Shown: positions 17,606 through 27,293 of the stretch, in pieces
How positions within the stretch are numbered: position 1 is the stretch's first letter
Layout of the letters: every line of letters starts with the position of its first letter
Assembly (NCBI RefSeq): GCF_900156465.1
Contig: NZ_LT707064.1
Coordinates: 5,099,001-5,163,000 of the forward strand
DNA length: 64,000 nucleotides
Direction: 5' to 3'
Source of the DNA: Pseudomonas sp. 7SR1
Lineage (GTDB): Bacteria; Pseudomonadota; Gammaproteobacteria; Pseudomonadales; Pseudomonadaceae
Position numbers and translations under genes: made by a program
The notes under the pieces: generated by a model
Database searches by the model: none
What the model was told of the DNA's origin: nothing
The model's input: the letters and a program-made list of their open reading frames with translations, nothing else

Positions 17606-20263
17606 TCACGCCAGGCTCTTGCTCACCACTTCGAAGACATCGGCCGACAGCCCGCCGGACGCCAGAATGCGCTCAAGTTCGCCCTTCATCAGTGCCTGGC
17701 GGGCACTGTCGTATTTGCGCCAGCGGGTCAACGGTGCCAGTTGCCGCGAGGCGATCTGCGGGTTGAAGCCGTTGAGCTGGATCACCAGGTCCGCCAGGAA
17801 GCGGTAGCCCGAGCCATCGGCGGCGTGGAAGTTGATCAGGTTCTGCCCGGCGAACGCACCGACCAGGGCCCGCACCTTGTTCGGGTTCTTGATGTTGAAC
17901 GCCGGATGCGCCATCAACGCCTTGACCCGCGCCAGGCCGCCCGGCAAGGGGCTGCCGGCCTGGACGCTGAACCACTGGTCCATCACCAGCGGGTTGCCCT
18001 TGAAGTTTTCCGCGAACACTTCAAGGGCCTTGGCCTTCTCGGTCTCGTACGGCGAGTTGACCAGCACCGCCAGCGCCGTGAGGCGTTCGGTCATGTTGTC
18101 GGCCGTGTCGAACTGGTCCAGGGTGGCGCTGAGCACTTCGGGCTTGTCGGTGAGCATCAGGTACGACAGCGCGATGTTCTGCAACGCGCGGCGGGCGAAA
18201 TGCTCGGCCTCGGCCACGTACGGCGTGCGCTTCGACAGGTCACGGTTGGCCTCATAGCGCAGCCACAGGGCTTCGAACAGGCTCTCGGCCAGTTGCTGGC
18301 GGGCGAATTCGCGCGCGGCATGGATGGCTTCCACGTCGGCCACTTCGCTGATTTCCGTCAGATAGGCCTCGCTTGGCAGCGAGAGCATTTCCGCGACCAT
18401 GGCCTGGTCCAGGGATTCGTCCGACAGCACCGTGCGCAGGGCACTGACCAGACGTGGGTCCAGCGCCAGGCGCTCGCCCTTCTGGTGTTGGGCGATCAGC
18501 TCCTGCAATACCTGCACCGACAGTTGCTGGCCGGCATCCCAGCGATTGAAGCCGTCGCTGTCGTGCTGCATCAGGAACATCAACTGGTCGCGATCGTACG
18601 GGAAGCTCAGCTTCACCGGCGCCGAGAAGCCCCGCAGCAGCGATGGCAGGGGTTTTTCCGCGATGTCGACGAAGGTGAAAGTCTGTTCGGCCTCGGTCAC
18701 CGAGATCACCCGGGACGTACCGCTCGCGGCGGCCTCCCCGGCCAGGCGCAGAGGCATTTCGGCGCCCTTGCTGTCCAGCAGGCCGAGCTCCACGGGAATC
18801 ACGAATGGCCGTTTTTCCTGCTTGTCCGGGGTGGGTGGGCAGCTCTGGCTGAAGGTCAGGCTGTAGGTCCTGGCCGTGGCGTCGTAGGACTCACTCACCG
18901 CCAGGCGTGGGGTACCGGCCTGGCTGTACCAGCGCTTGAACTGGGTCAGGTCGACGCCGTTGGCATCTTCCATGGCCTTGATGAAGTCATCGCAGGTCAC
19001 GGCCTGGCCGTCGTGGCGTTCGAAGTACAGGTCGCTGCCCTTGCGAAAGCCCTCCGGCCCCAGCAGGGTGTGGATCATGCCGACCACTTCCGAGCCCTTT
19101 TCATACACGGTCAGGGTGTAGAAGTTGGAAATCTCGATGAAGCTGTCCGGGCGCACCGGGTGGGCCATGGGGCCGGCGTCTTCGGCGAACTGGTGGGTAC
19201 GCAGGTAAGCCACGTCCTGGATACGCTTGACGGTGGCCGAGTTCATGTCGGCGGAGAACCCGGCATCGCGGAACACCGTGAAACCTTCCTTGAGCGACAG
19301 CTGGAACCAGTCGCGGCAGGTCACGCGGTTGCCCGACCAGTTGTGGAAGTATTCGTGGGCCACGATGGCTTCCACCCGCTGGTGCGCAGCGTCGGTGGCG
19401 GTTTCGGCGCGGGCCAGCACGGCGCTGGAGTTGAAGATGTTGAGGCCCTTGTTCTCCATGGCGCCCATGTTGAAGTCGTTGACCGCGACAATCATGAAGA
19501 TGTCCAGGTCGTATTCACGCCCGTACACCTCTTCGTCCCAGCGCATGGATTTCTTCAGACTGGTCATGGCGTGCTGGCATTTGTCGATGTTTTCCGGCTC
19601 GACATAGATGCGCAAGGCCACCGTGCGCTCGGTCATGGTGGTGAAGGTGTCTTCGACGCACCATAGGTCCCCGGCCACCAGGGCGAACAGGTAGGCGGGT
19701 TTCTTGAACGGATCTTCCCAGGTCGCCCAGTGCCGGCCGTCCTCCCCCGGACCGCTGGCAATCGGGTTGCCGTTGGACAACAGCACCGGATAGCTGTGCT
19801 GCTCGGCCACCACGGTGGTGGTGAACTTGCTCATCACGTCGGGGCGGTCGAGGTAATAGGTGATCTTGCGGAAACCCTCGGCCTCGCACTGGGTGCAGAA
19901 CATGCTGCCGGACTTGTACAGGCCTTCCAGGGCGGTGTTGGTTTCCGGATGGATGCGCACGCTGGTGTCCACCGTGAACGCCTGGGCCTTGGGCTGCAGG
20001 GTCAGGTGGCTGTCGTCCAGGTGATAGTCGCCCGGGCCCAGGTCGCTGTCGTCGAGCTTGACCGACAGCAGTTCGAGCTGTTGGCCGTCCAGCACCAGCG
20101 GCGGCAAGCCGGCGCCCCGCTCGGGGTTGCGGCGCATGACCAGTTGCGCATGGACCAGGCTGTGGTCCTCGAACAACTCGAAGGTCAGGTGTGTCTCGTC
20201 GATCAGGTACTCGGGCGCCTGATAGTCCTTGAGGTAGATCATCTTCGGTTGTTCGGTGCGCAT
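17606..20263 (-). CDS. pepN: Aminopeptidase N (M1 zinc metallopeptidase)
   Basis: An 885-residue M1 peptidase of normal bacterial length. It has the substrate-anchoring GAMENKG motif near residue 266, the zinc site HEYFHNWSGNRVT near 306, and the downstream Glu ligand in SLKEGFTVFRD. It removes N-terminal residues from peptides in the cytoplasm, and the C-terminal third is the helical domain typical of the E. coli type. AAGGA precedes the start by about 9 nt. The order pepN, DUF2797, yeaC, rhomboid, phosphoesterase, nadK matches the Pseudomonas core genome. Confidence 0.96.
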   Translation of the reverse strand: MRTEQPKMIYLKDYQAPEYLIDETHLTFELFEDHSLVHAQLVMRRNPERGAGLPPLVLDGQQLELLSVKLDDSDLGPGDYHLDDSHLTLQPKAQAFTVDTSVRIHPETNTALEGLYKSGSMFCTQCEAEGFRKITYYLDRPDVMSKFTTTVVAEQHSYPVLLSNGNPIASGPGEDGRHWATWEDPFKKPAYLFALVAGDLWCVEDTFTTMTERTVALRIYVEPENIDKCQHAMTSLKKSMRWDEEVYGREYDLDIFMIVAVNDFNMGAMENKGLNIFNSSAVLARAETATDAAHQRVEAIVAHEYFHNWSGNRVTCRDWFQLSLKEGFTVFRDAGFSADMNSATVKRIQDVAYLRTHQFAEDAGPMAHPVRPDSFIEISNFYTLTVYEKGSEVVGMIHTLLGPEGFRKGSDLYFERHDGQAVTCDDFIKAMEDANGVDLTQFKRWYSQAGTPRLAVSESYDATARTYSLTFSQSCPPTPDKQEKRPFVIPVELGLLDSKGAEMPLRLAGEAAASGTSRVISVTEAEQTFTFVDIAEKPLPSLLRGFSAPVKLSFPYDRDQLMFLMQHDSDGFNRWDAGQQLSVQVLQELIAQHQKGERLALDPRLVSALRTVLSDESLDQAMVAEMLSLPSEAYLTEISEVADVEAIHAAREFARQQLAESLFEALWLRYEANRDLSKRTPYVAEAEHFARRALQNIALSYLMLTDKPEVLSATLDQFDTADNMTERLTALAVLVNSPYETEKAKALEVFAENFKGNPLVMDQWFSVQAGSPLPGGLARVKALMAHPAFNIKNPNKVRALVGAFAGQNLINFHAADGSGYRFLADLVIQLNGFNPQIASRQLAPLTRWRKYDSARQALMKGELERILASGGLSADVFEVVSKSLA

Positions 20264-20276
20264 GGGTCGAATCCTT

Positions 20277-21107
20277 CTACTGATGCACGGCGAGCTGATA
20301 GGCCGTGTATTTACGAATATTGATCACGCCGGTATCGAAAATCAGATACTGGCCCTTGATTCCCAGCAACGTGCCTTCGGCAATCGGGTCCTTGTCCAGG
20401 TTGAAACTGACGATCTTGGCCGGGTATCGCTCCACCGGATAGCGAATCTCCACAGGTTCGACGTCCGCTATGGTCTGGATCGCTTGCAGGCCGAAACGTT
20501 CCTGCAGCCCCTGAAGCCCCTGGGCGCAGCTTTCGAACAGCGAATCGCGGATCCGGGGCAGGTCCACCGCCACCGCGTCGCCCTTGAGCAAGGCGCGCCA
20601 GTTGGTCTTGTCCGCCACCTGGCTGCGGAACAGGTCTTCGACGAACCCCGACTGCTGGCGGGTGGCGACCCGCAGGATCGGCAGCGCCTGGCTGGCGCCC
20701 TGGTCGAGCCAGCGGGTCGGCAGTTGCGTGGCCCGGGTGATCCCGACCTTCACGCCCGAGGAGTTCGCCAGGTACACCACATGATCGGTCATGCAGAACT
20801 GTTCGCCCCATGCCGGCTCGCGGCACGTCCCTGCCTCGAAATGGCAGCGCTCGGGGCTCATGATGCAGATATCGCATTGCGCCAGCCTGGTCATGCAGGG
20901 GTAGCAGTAGCCCTGGCTGAAGCTGGTCTTGGTCCTGCGCCCGCAGTGGGTGCAATGGATCGCACCGAGAAACTCCAGGCGCACCGTGCTGCCGATCAGC
21001 GGGTTGACCGGCACCTCGACATCGCCCAGGCGAAAGGCATATTGAACGGTCGGCCCGTCCAGGCGCGCCGACATCTTGCTGATTGCACCGCGGCCAATCT
21101 CGATCAA
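20277..21107 (-). CDS. DUF2797 protein with Cys-rich zinc-site region
   Basis: A 276-residue protein of the DUF2797 family, function unknown. The N-terminal third holds clustered cysteines (CTHCGRRTKTSF, YCYPCMTRLAQCDICI, RCHFEAGTCREP), probably binding zinc. The middle GVKVGITRATQLPTRWLDQG resembles a GIY-YIG-like segment. I choose a TTG start at 21107 whose TTGA overlaps the yeaC stop, giving MIEIGRGAISKM; the first ATG at 21074 would remove conserved residues. It sits between pepN and yeaC and is probably translationally coupled to yeaC. Confidence 0.8.
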   Translation of the reverse strand: MIEIGRGAISKMSARLDGPTVQYAFRLGDVEVPVNPLIGSTVRLEFLGAIHCTHCGRRTKTSFSQGYCYPCMTRLAQCDICIMSPERCHFEAGTCREPAWGEQFCMTDHVVYLANSSGVKVGITRATQLPTRWLDQGASQALPILRVATRQQSGFVEDLFRSQVADKTNWRALLKGDAVAVDLPRIRDSLFESCAQGLQGLQERFGLQAIQTIADVEPVEIRYPVERYPAKIVSFNLDKDPIAEGTLLGIKGQYLIFDTGVINIRKYTAYQLAVHQ

Positions 21108-21364
21108 TGGATGGCATCCGACTTGAACAGGATGTTCGGCACTTCGTGCGCCTTCGACTGGCACTCCTGCGGGCCCATGTAGCCGGTGCGCTCTTCCTCG
21201 GGCAGGTTCTGGATTTCCCAGGCGATCATGGCCTGCAACGACAGCTCGCGCTGTTCGGCGGTGAGCTTGTTGCCATCGGCCCATTTACCGATCTCCACCG
21301 CCAGTTTCAGGCTGCGATAGATGTCGGGGGTGATGTTTTTGATCATTTCGTTGAACGAAGACAT
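21104..21364 (-). CDS. YeaC-family small protein (DUF1315)
   Basis: An 86-residue protein beginning MSSFNEMIKNITPDIYRSLK and containing the GKWADGNKLTAEQRE and QNLPEEERTGYM stretches seen in the YeaC/DUF1315 family. No activity is known. GGAGA lies 8 nt before the ATG. Its stop codon overlaps the likely TTG start of the DUF2797 gene, which suggests coupled translation. Confidence 0.85.
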   Translation of the reverse strand: MSSFNEMIKNITPDIYRSLKLAVEIGKWADGNKLTAEQRELSLQAMIAWEIQNLPEEERTGYMGPQECQSKAHEVPNILFKSDAIH

Positions 21365-21409
21365 AGGTTCTCCGCGCTATCGCGCATATTCAAGAGGCAC
21401 AGGCGCCGG

Positions 21410-22282
21410 TCAGGGGGCCATTTTACGGCGAGCGAACAGCCCACCCAACAGCCCTGTGAAGCAACCGACGAGCAGCCCGCCGACGTGGGCCGCGTTGGCG
21501 ATGTCGCCGAAGCCGATCAGCGAAACCAGCCCGGACAGGCACAGCAGCAGCCACACCAGCATCATCACCAGCACCCCACGGGGCAAGTGATAGGCGGGGT
21601 TTGGCGCCAGCAGTTGATAGATCCAGCAATGCCCCAGCAAGCCGTACAGCACCCCGGACAACCCACCGAACAGGGTCGGCCCGCTGAAGAAATACTGGGC
21701 GAAATTGGATACGAGGCTGAACAGCAGCGTCAGCCCCAGCAGGTTGATGCCGCCCTGGCGCGCTTCGATCCGGCGGCCCAGTTCCCAGTACCACATGCCA
21801 TTCATGGCAATGTGCAGGAAACCGAAGTGGATCAGCATCGGCGTCACCAGGCGCCACCACTGCCCCGCCGCCAGGCTGTCGGCCAGGGGGGTGAAATGGA
21901 TGTAGTCGCCGACGACGCGAAACTCCAGGAAGGTCAGCCAGCGCAGCGTCTCGAGATTTTCCCCCAGCAGGGTCACCGCCGCGACGATCAGGCTCAGCAG
22001 CAACACCAGGGCCGTGATCGGACTGCGGGTCAATTGCTCGACGAAACCCGCCCGCCGTGGGGGGGTGCCGTTGGTAGGCAGCTCCAGCTGGTGCTCGGGG
22101 TCGCCCGCCGGAAAGCGTTCGTACAGGGAGCGCACGTCTTCGCTGATTTCGTCCGGCACCCAGAGCACCTGCTCGCCCGCCTCTTCGCTGACGCGGTGAG
22201 GCACCTGCATGCGTTGCAGCAACTTGACGAAACCGCTCAGGTCCTGGGCCAGGGGTAAACGCAACACAGCGACAGCGGTCAC
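21410..22282 (-). CDS. Rhomboid-family intramembrane serine protease
   Basis: A 290-residue membrane protease. A soluble N-terminal domain (about 1-85) precedes six helices. The rhomboid signatures are present: HFGFLHIAMNGMWYWELG after TM2, the catalytic Ser209 in GGLSGVLYG and catalytic His266 in AAHVGG. It cleaves membrane proteins within the bilayer; targets are unknown. The start is a GTG at 22282 with GGAGGT 7 nt upstream, and its GTGA overlaps the stop of the phosphoesterase gene, so the two are coupled. Confidence 0.92.
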   Translation of the reverse strand: MTAVAVLRLPLAQDLSGFVKLLQRMQVPHRVSEEAGEQVLWVPDEISEDVRSLYERFPAGDPEHQLELPTNGTPPRRAGFVEQLTRSPITALVLLLSLIVAAVTLLGENLETLRWLTFLEFRVVGDYIHFTPLADSLAAGQWWRLVTPMLIHFGFLHIAMNGMWYWELGRRIEARQGGINLLGLTLLFSLVSNFAQYFFSGPTLFGGLSGVLYGLLGHCWIYQLLAPNPAYHLPRGVLVMMLVWLLLCLSGLVSLIGFGDIANAAHVGGLLVGCFTGLLGGLFARRKMAP

Positions 22283-23250
22283 TTCACCACCTCCGGTCGT
22301 TCCACATCGACCCAGACGAATTTGTGCGGGTCCAGTCGGGTTTCCTGGTCCAGGCGATAGGCGGCCAGCTTGCCATAGAGCACGGCGCTGTAGTCCAGGC
22401 ACGCCAGGTTCGGGCGGATCGGCGCGGGTTTGCCGCTGCGCCAGTAATGGCCGACGAACAGCAGCGGTTCATCGATGCCGTAACGCAGCAGGTTGTTCTT
22501 TTCATCGGGAGACAGGGGCCTGCGCGCCACCGGTTCGGGCAAGGCGTCGGGCTGGAAGACGATATCGCCGTAGGTCTGCGGGTCGTCCTCCCAGAACTTG
22601 GTACGAAAGAACGAACGGGTCAGGCCATCGCCACCGGTCAGGGTCATGCCATGGGGCAGGCGCATGTCGGTGCCCCGCAGCAGGCGGTCGAACACCGTGC
22701 AGGCGAAACTGCCGGACTGCGCCGAGGCCTGTAGGAAATGCTCGTCGATGCAACCGTCCGGGAACAGGCCCCGCAGCGGCTCGATCAGGCTGGCGTCCCA
22801 ACAGGCATGCACCACCCGGAAACGACCGGCATCGACAAACAACGGCAGCTCATAGAACCAGGCCAGGAAATCGTGCCAGTCGCCGGGGTGATGTTCGAAC
22901 TGGGTCAGGGTCTCGTTGAGCAGCCGGGCATGGCGCGGCGTGTGTTCGCGAACATAGCGCTGGCCACTGCCGGGCAATGCCGGAGTGCTCCAGCCCAGGG
23001 CATTGAACTCGTGGTTGCCCATGATGCACAGCGCCTGGCCGGCCTCCACCATGTCGTGGACGATGTGCAGCGCCTCGCGGATCCGCGGGCCACGGTCGAT
23101 GATGTCGCCCAGGAACACGGCCATGCGCGACGGATGCCGCCAGACCCCGCCCTGCTTGTGGTAACCGAGCCGGTCAAGCAGGTGTTCCAGGGTCAGGGCG
23201 CATCCGTGCACGTCACCGATCAGGTCGTAACTTCGCGCAGGATCGAGCAT
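22279..23250 (-). CDS. Metallophosphoesterase (calcineurin-like)
   Basis: A 323-residue phosphoesterase with the metal-binding series GDVHG (12-16), GDIIDRG and GNHE, followed by a late GHYW. These mark the calcineurin-like/serine-threonine phosphatase superfamily that also includes diadenosine tetraphosphatases and PrpE-type enzymes. The substrate is not evident. Its ATG shares a base with the nadK stop (TGATG) and its own stop overlaps the rhomboid GTG, so nadK, this gene and the rhomboid gene form a tight operon. Confidence 0.88.
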   Translation of the reverse strand: MLDPARSYDLIGDVHGCALTLEHLLDRLGYHKQGGVWRHPSRMAVFLGDIIDRGPRIREALHIVHDMVEAGQALCIMGNHEFNALGWSTPALPGSGQRYVREHTPRHARLLNETLTQFEHHPGDWHDFLAWFYELPLFVDAGRFRVVHACWDASLIEPLRGLFPDGCIDEHFLQASAQSGSFACTVFDRLLRGTDMRLPHGMTLTGGDGLTRSFFRTKFWEDDPQTYGDIVFQPDALPEPVARRPLSPDEKNNLLRYGIDEPLLFVGHYWRSGKPAPIRPNLACLDYSAVLYGKLAAYRLDQETRLDPHKFVWVDVERPEVVK

Positions 23251-24140
23251 CAGTCGCCCCTTCCTCCCAGCCGGCTGCCCCAGCCGAGCTTGGTCCGGCA
23301 GACTTCGTAGTAATTGTGATCCAGCGGATGGATCAGGCGCAGCTTCTGCGCTTTCTTGCTGACGGTGATGGTGTCACCCGGCGCGCAGGTGAAGTGGTTC
23401 TGACCGTCACAGGACACTTGTGGGTAGATCTGCATATCCTTGGACACGACGATTTTCAGTTCACTGTTGCCATCGACCACGATGGGTCGCCCAGACAAGG
23501 TATGGGGGTACATGGGCACAATCACAATAGCGTCGAGCTTGGGATGCATGATCGGGCCACCGGCGGACAGCGCGTAGGCCGTGGAGCCCGTGGGCGTGGC
23601 GACGATCAGGCCGTCGGCCTTCTGGCTGCAGACGAACTGGCCGTCGATGTACAGCTCGAACTCGATCATGCGCGTGGATTTGCCCGGGTGCAGCACCACG
23701 TCGTTGAGGGCGTCGCCCTGGCCGATGGCCTCGGCGTGACGGCGCACCTCGGCCTGCAGCAGGAAGCGGTTTTCCACCAGATAGTGGCCGTCCAGTACTT
23801 CGGCGACCTTGGTTTCCAGCTCGTCCGGGCGGATGTCGGTGAGAAACCCCAGGCTGCCCCGGTTGATCCCCAGCACCGGGATATTGTGCCGCGCCAGGGC
23901 CCGCGCGGCCCCCAGCAGGCTGCCGTCGCCGCCCACCACGATCACCATGTCGCAGACTTCGCCCAGCATCTTGCGCGACGACGTCTGCAGGCCATGGCCC
24001 GGCAGGACTTCGGCGATGGTATCTTCGAGAATCACATGCAGGTGCCGCTCCAGGAGGAAACGCTTGAGGCGGCGGACGGTGTCCAGCACCTGCGAACTGC
24101 CCAGGCGACCGATGATGCCGATATTGCGAAATTGCTCCAT
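23250..24140 (-). CDS. nadK: NAD(+) kinase
   Basis: A 296-residue ATP-NAD kinase that makes NADP+. The diagnostic GGDGS is at about residues 70-74, followed by NRGSLGFLTDI and the second conserved block DGLIVATPTGSTAYALSAGGP, the NE/D-rich region that positions NAD. Length is normal for proteobacteria. AGGAG precedes the start. It is the first gene of a minus-strand operon and is transcribed away from the DUF1853 gene. Confidence 0.96.
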   Translation of the reverse strand: MEQFRNIGIIGRLGSSQVLDTVRRLKRFLLERHLHVILEDTIAEVLPGHGLQTSSRKMLGEVCDMVIVVGGDGSLLGAARALARHNIPVLGINRGSLGFLTDIRPDELETKVAEVLDGHYLVENRFLLQAEVRRHAEAIGQGDALNDVVLHPGKSTRMIEFELYIDGQFVCSQKADGLIVATPTGSTAYALSAGGPIMHPKLDAIVIVPMYPHTLSGRPIVVDGNSELKIVVSKDMQIYPQVSCDGQNHFTCAPGDTITVSKKAQKLRLIHPLDHNYYEVCRTKLGWGSRLGGRGD

Positions 24141-24322
24141 GGGGCTCCTGCGAGGGTCTGCGACGGGCGAAAAACCCGATTATGGGCGAAAGCGGCCCAT
24201 AGACAAAATTCTTTAAGCCTTCACCATCGCGCAAGGCCCTTCATTCGAGGCTTGCACTCGCCATGGGCCCTGGGTTTTCCCGAAACGAACAGTCTTGGCC
24301 ATATAGCGGCTATGCTCGCAAA

Positions 24323-25288
24323 ATGATCCTGTTTCCCGAACTGCTGGACCTGCCCCGCCGCTTGCGCCATCCCGAAGTGCGGGACCTGGCGTGGGCGATA
24401 CTCGCCCCGCCGATGCTCATCGACACCCCCTGGCCCCAGCGCCATCCCCTGTTGGGCAGCGACTGGGTGCAGCAGCCCCACCGGCTGGAACACTGGTTGC
24501 AGCAACTGGACCGCGACAGCTATCCCCTGCTGCATTGCCTGTCCCAGGGCCGGACCCGGCGCCTGGGCCTGTACTACGAAAGGCTGTGGCAGTTTGCCGT
24601 GCAACACGCGCCGGGCATCGAGCTGGTCGCCGCGAACCTGCCGATCCGCCACCAGGGCCATACCCTGGGCGAGCTGGACCTGCTGCTGCGCGACGGCGAA
24701 GGCATCCATCACCTGGAACTGGCGATCAAGCTCTACCTCGGCCCCCAGGACGGCAACGGGCAAGACACCGCTCGGTGGCTGGGCCCGGGCAGCCATGACC
24801 GGCTCGACCGCAAACTGGCCCACCTGCGCGAACACCAGTTACCCATCTCGGCGCGCCCGGAAAGCCGCGAAGCCCTGGCGACACTGGGCATCGACGCCGC
24901 GGGCATCGAGTCGTTCCGCTCCGAACTCTGGCTGGGGGGCTACCTGCTTTATCCCTGGCCCGGCCACGCCGAACCGCCCGCCGGAGCGCACCCCAGGCAT
25001 TTGCGCGGCAGTTGGTTGCATCAGCGCGACTGGCCGGCGTTCGTCGCCCAGCGCCCACCGGGCCGCTGGCAACCCCTGCCCCGGGCCGCCTGGCTGGCCC
25101 CGGCCCATTACCCGGCGGACCAGACCTGGACCACCGGGCAGCTTGAAGCCTGGCGACTGGCCCTGGACCCCATGGCGCCGGCGCAACTGATGGTGCGCCT
25201 GACGGAAAATGCCAAGGGTGAGTGGGAAGAAGCCGAACGGCTGTTCCTGGTGGCGGATCGCTGGCCGGATGTGCCGGGCAATGGCTGA
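24323..25288 (+). CDS. DUF1853-family protein
   Basis: A 321-residue cytoplasmic protein of the DUF1853 family found next to nadK in Pseudomonas. The central [21 protein letters not shown] segment has the spacing of a PD-(D/E)xK nuclease-like core (Glu-x-Asp, then Glu-x-x-x-Lys), but no function is established. The ATG at 24323 (MILFPELLD) is preferred; an upstream in-frame ATG at 24263 would add residues with no family likeness. The Shine-Dalgarno is weak at both. Confidence 0.8.
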   Translation: MILFPELLDLPRRLRHPEVRDLAWAILAPPMLIDTPWPQRHPLLGSDWVQQPHRLEHWLQQLDRDSYPLLHCLSQGRTRRLGLYYERLWQFAVQHAPGIELVAANLPIRHQGHTLGELDLLLRDGEGIHHLELAIKLYLGPQDGNGQDTARWLGPGSHDRLDRKLAHLREHQLPISARPESREALATLGIDAAGIESFRSELWLGGYLLYPWPGHAEPPAGAHPRHLRGSWLHQRDWPAFVAQRPPGRWQPLPRAAWLAPAHYPADQTWTTGQLEAWRLALDPMAPAQLMVRLTENAKGEWEEAERLFLVADRWPDVPGNG

Positions 25289-25312
25289 GCCTTGTGCTGC
25301 CTGTCAGGACCT

Positions 25313-25405
25313 CATCGCGAGCAAGCTCGCTCCCACATGGTGTCTCTGTTCTCCCTTGAAATGGCAGGCGCGGCGGTCAGTGTGGGAGCGAGCTTGCTCG
25401 CGATA
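25313..25405. repeat. REP doublet between DUF1853 and arsB
   Basis: Two REP units in opposite orientation, 25313-25337 (ATCGCGAGCAAGCTCGCTCC) and 25381-25405 (TGTGGGAGCGAGCTTGCTCG), about 43 nt apart. They lie in the convergent gap between the two genes and may act as a two-way terminator. Confidence 0.85.
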
Positions 25406-25418
25406 AAGCCACCTCGGT

Positions 25419-26702
25419 CTAAATGGACAACCGCACCGCCAGCGCCGCCAACGTCACCAGCAACACCGGCACGGTCAGCACGATCCCGACCTTGAAGTAA
25501 TAGCCCCAGCCGATGCGGATGTCCTTGCGCGCCAGCACATGCAACCAGAGCAAAGTGGCCAGGCTGCCGATCGGCGTGATTTTCGGCCCCAGGTCGCTGC
25601 CGATGACGTTGGCATAGACCATCGCCTCCTTCACCACTCCGCTGGCCTGGCTGGCGTCGATGGACAAGGCGCCAACCAGTACCGTCGGCAGGTTGTTCAT
25701 CACCGACGAGAGCAAGGCCGTCAGCAACCCGGTGCCCATGGCCGCGCCCCACACCCCATAGCCGGCGAAAACGTCGAGCCAGCGAGCCAGGTAATCGGTC
25801 AGGCCGGCATTGCGCAGCCCATAGACCACCAGGTACATGCCCAGGGAAAAGATCACGATCTGCCAGGGCGCTTCTTTCATGGCCTTGCGGGTGGAAATCT
25901 TGTGACCCCGGGCCGCCACGGCCAGCAGCAACGCGGCGCAGACGGCCGAAATCGCGCTGATGGGAATGCCCAGCGGCTCCAGGGCGAAGCAGCCCAGCAA
26001 CAGGATCGCCAGCACCACCCAGCCGGCGTAGAAGGTGGCCGTGTCGTGGATGGCGCTGGCCGGATCCGCCAGTTGCTGCGGATCGTAGTCGCGAGGAATA
26101 TCGCGACGGAAAAACCACAGCAGGATCGCCAGACTGGCCGCCACGGCCACCAGGTTCACCGGCACCATCACCGACGCGTAGCGATTGAAGCCAATGCCGA
26201 AGAAGTCCGCCGACACGATGTTCACCAGGTTCGACACCACCAGCGGCAGGCTCGCCGTGTCGGCAATGAAACCCGCGCCCATCACGAAGGCCAGGGTCGC
26301 CGCCGGGGAAAAGCGCAAGGCCAGCAGCATGGAAATCACGATCGGCGTGAGGATCAGCGCCGCGCCGTCATTGGCGAACAACGCCGACACCAGTGCCCCC
26401 AGCAGCACCATGAAGGCAAACAGCTTGCGTCCGCTGCCCCGCCCCCAGCGGGCCACGTGCAGCGCCGCCCAAGCGAAGAAACCCGCTTCGTCCAGCAACA
26501 GGCTGATGATGATCAGCGCGACGAACGTGCCGGTGGCATTCCAGATGATCTGCCACACCAGGGCAATGTCACCGACCTGCACCACCCCGCTCAACAGGGC
26601 CAGAACGGCACCGAGGGTGGCACTCCAACCGACGCCCAGCCCCTTGGGTTGCCAGATCACCAGCGTAATGGTCAGCAGGAAAATCAACGACGCAACGAGC
26701 AT
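25419..26702 (-). CDS. arsB: Arsenite efflux permease ArsB
   Basis: A 427-residue integral membrane protein, close to the 429 residues of E. coli ArsB. Recognisable segments include [42 protein letters not shown] and a C-terminal [17 protein letters not shown]. It extrudes arsenite or antimonite using the proton gradient. The ATG at 26702 has AAGG about 9 nt upstream; an in-frame TTG at 26708 is too close to it. It follows arsR by 34 nt. Neither arsC nor arsH follows; the next gene is convergent DUF1853. Confidence 0.92.
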   Translation of the reverse strand: MLVASLIFLLTITLVIWQPKGLGVGWSATLGAVLALLSGVVQVGDIALVWQIIWNATGTFVALIIISLLLDEAGFFAWAALHVARWGRGSGRKLFAFMVLLGALVSALFANDGAALILTPIVISMLLALRFSPAATLAFVMGAGFIADTASLPLVVSNLVNIVSADFFGIGFNRYASVMVPVNLVAVAASLAILLWFFRRDIPRDYDPQQLADPASAIHDTATFYAGWVVLAILLLGCFALEPLGIPISAISAVCAALLLAVAARGHKISTRKAMKEAPWQIVIFSLGMYLVVYGLRNAGLTDYLARWLDVFAGYGVWGAAMGTGLLTALLSSVMNNLPTVLVGALSIDASQASGVVKEAMVYANVIGSDLGPKITPIGSLATLLWLHVLARKDIRIGWGYYFKVGIVLTVPVLLVTLAALAVRLSI

Positions 26703-26736
26703 GCACAATCGCCTTGAGAAAAAAATGGAGGAATGA

Positions 26737-27084
26737 TCAGCAGCAGCGCACGGGACGGTCGACCATCGCGGTCAAGCGTTGCACATCCGCCGCCAGCCAC
26801 TGGGCGTTGGCCGCCAATGCCTGTTCCAGCAGCGTACCCACCCAGGATGGCAATTGCGGGTGCAGCCGATAATAGACCCACTGCCCTTGCCGCCGGTCGC
26901 TGAGCAGGCCGGCGTGACGCAACTGAGCCAGGTGTCGAGAGATCTTCGGCTGGCTCTGGTCCAGGGCGGCGGTGAGTTCACAGACACACAACTCGCCTTC
27001 ACGGGCCACCAACAGCGCGATGCGAGTGCGGGTGTCGTCGGCCAATGCCTTGAAGACATCGACGGGATTATGGGAATCGGGCAT
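26737..27084 (-). CDS. arsR: ArsR-family arsenic-responsive repressor
   Basis: A 115-residue winged-helix repressor. The metal-binding motif ELCVCEL (Cys33 and Cys35) lies in the recognition-helix region typical of type I ArsR proteins; [18 protein letters not shown] forms the DNA-binding helix and [13 protein letters not shown] the wing. A Cys-Cys pair ends the protein. It should repress its own operon with arsB until arsenite binds. The ATG at 27084 fits family lengths; no strong Shine-Dalgarno is visible. Upstream (minus strand, about 27100-27140) the AT-rich ATATTCGTCTTTCCATATAT could be the operator. Confidence 0.92.
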   Translation of the reverse strand: MPDSHNPVDVFKALADDTRTRIALLVAREGELCVCELTAALDQSQPKISRHLAQLRHAGLLSDRRQGQWVYYRLHPQLPSWVGTLLEQALAANAQWLAADVQRLTAMVDRPVRCC

Positions 27085-27145
27085 GGCAAGAAGAAATCTG
27101 GATGAGCGAAGGGGGAATATATGGAAAGACGAATATCTGGTAAAG

Positions 27146-27179
27146 CCCGGCACCACGATGCAGGCACCGTGGTGCCGGG
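27146..27179. terminator. Hairpin between DUF6124 gene copy 1 and arsR
   Basis: Perfect 12-bp arms CCCGGCACCACG and complement with a 10-nt loop. On the minus strand it is followed by CTTTACC. It probably ends the DUF6124 transcript before arsR. Confidence 0.55.
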
Positions 27180-27293
27180 TTCGGGGCTGCTTCACAGCCC
27201 AGCGGGGATGAATCCCCTCGCCACAGAAACACAACTCTCCCCAGCAAGGGAATGCACACTAAAGGATCGAACCGCACTTGTGGCGAAGACCGT

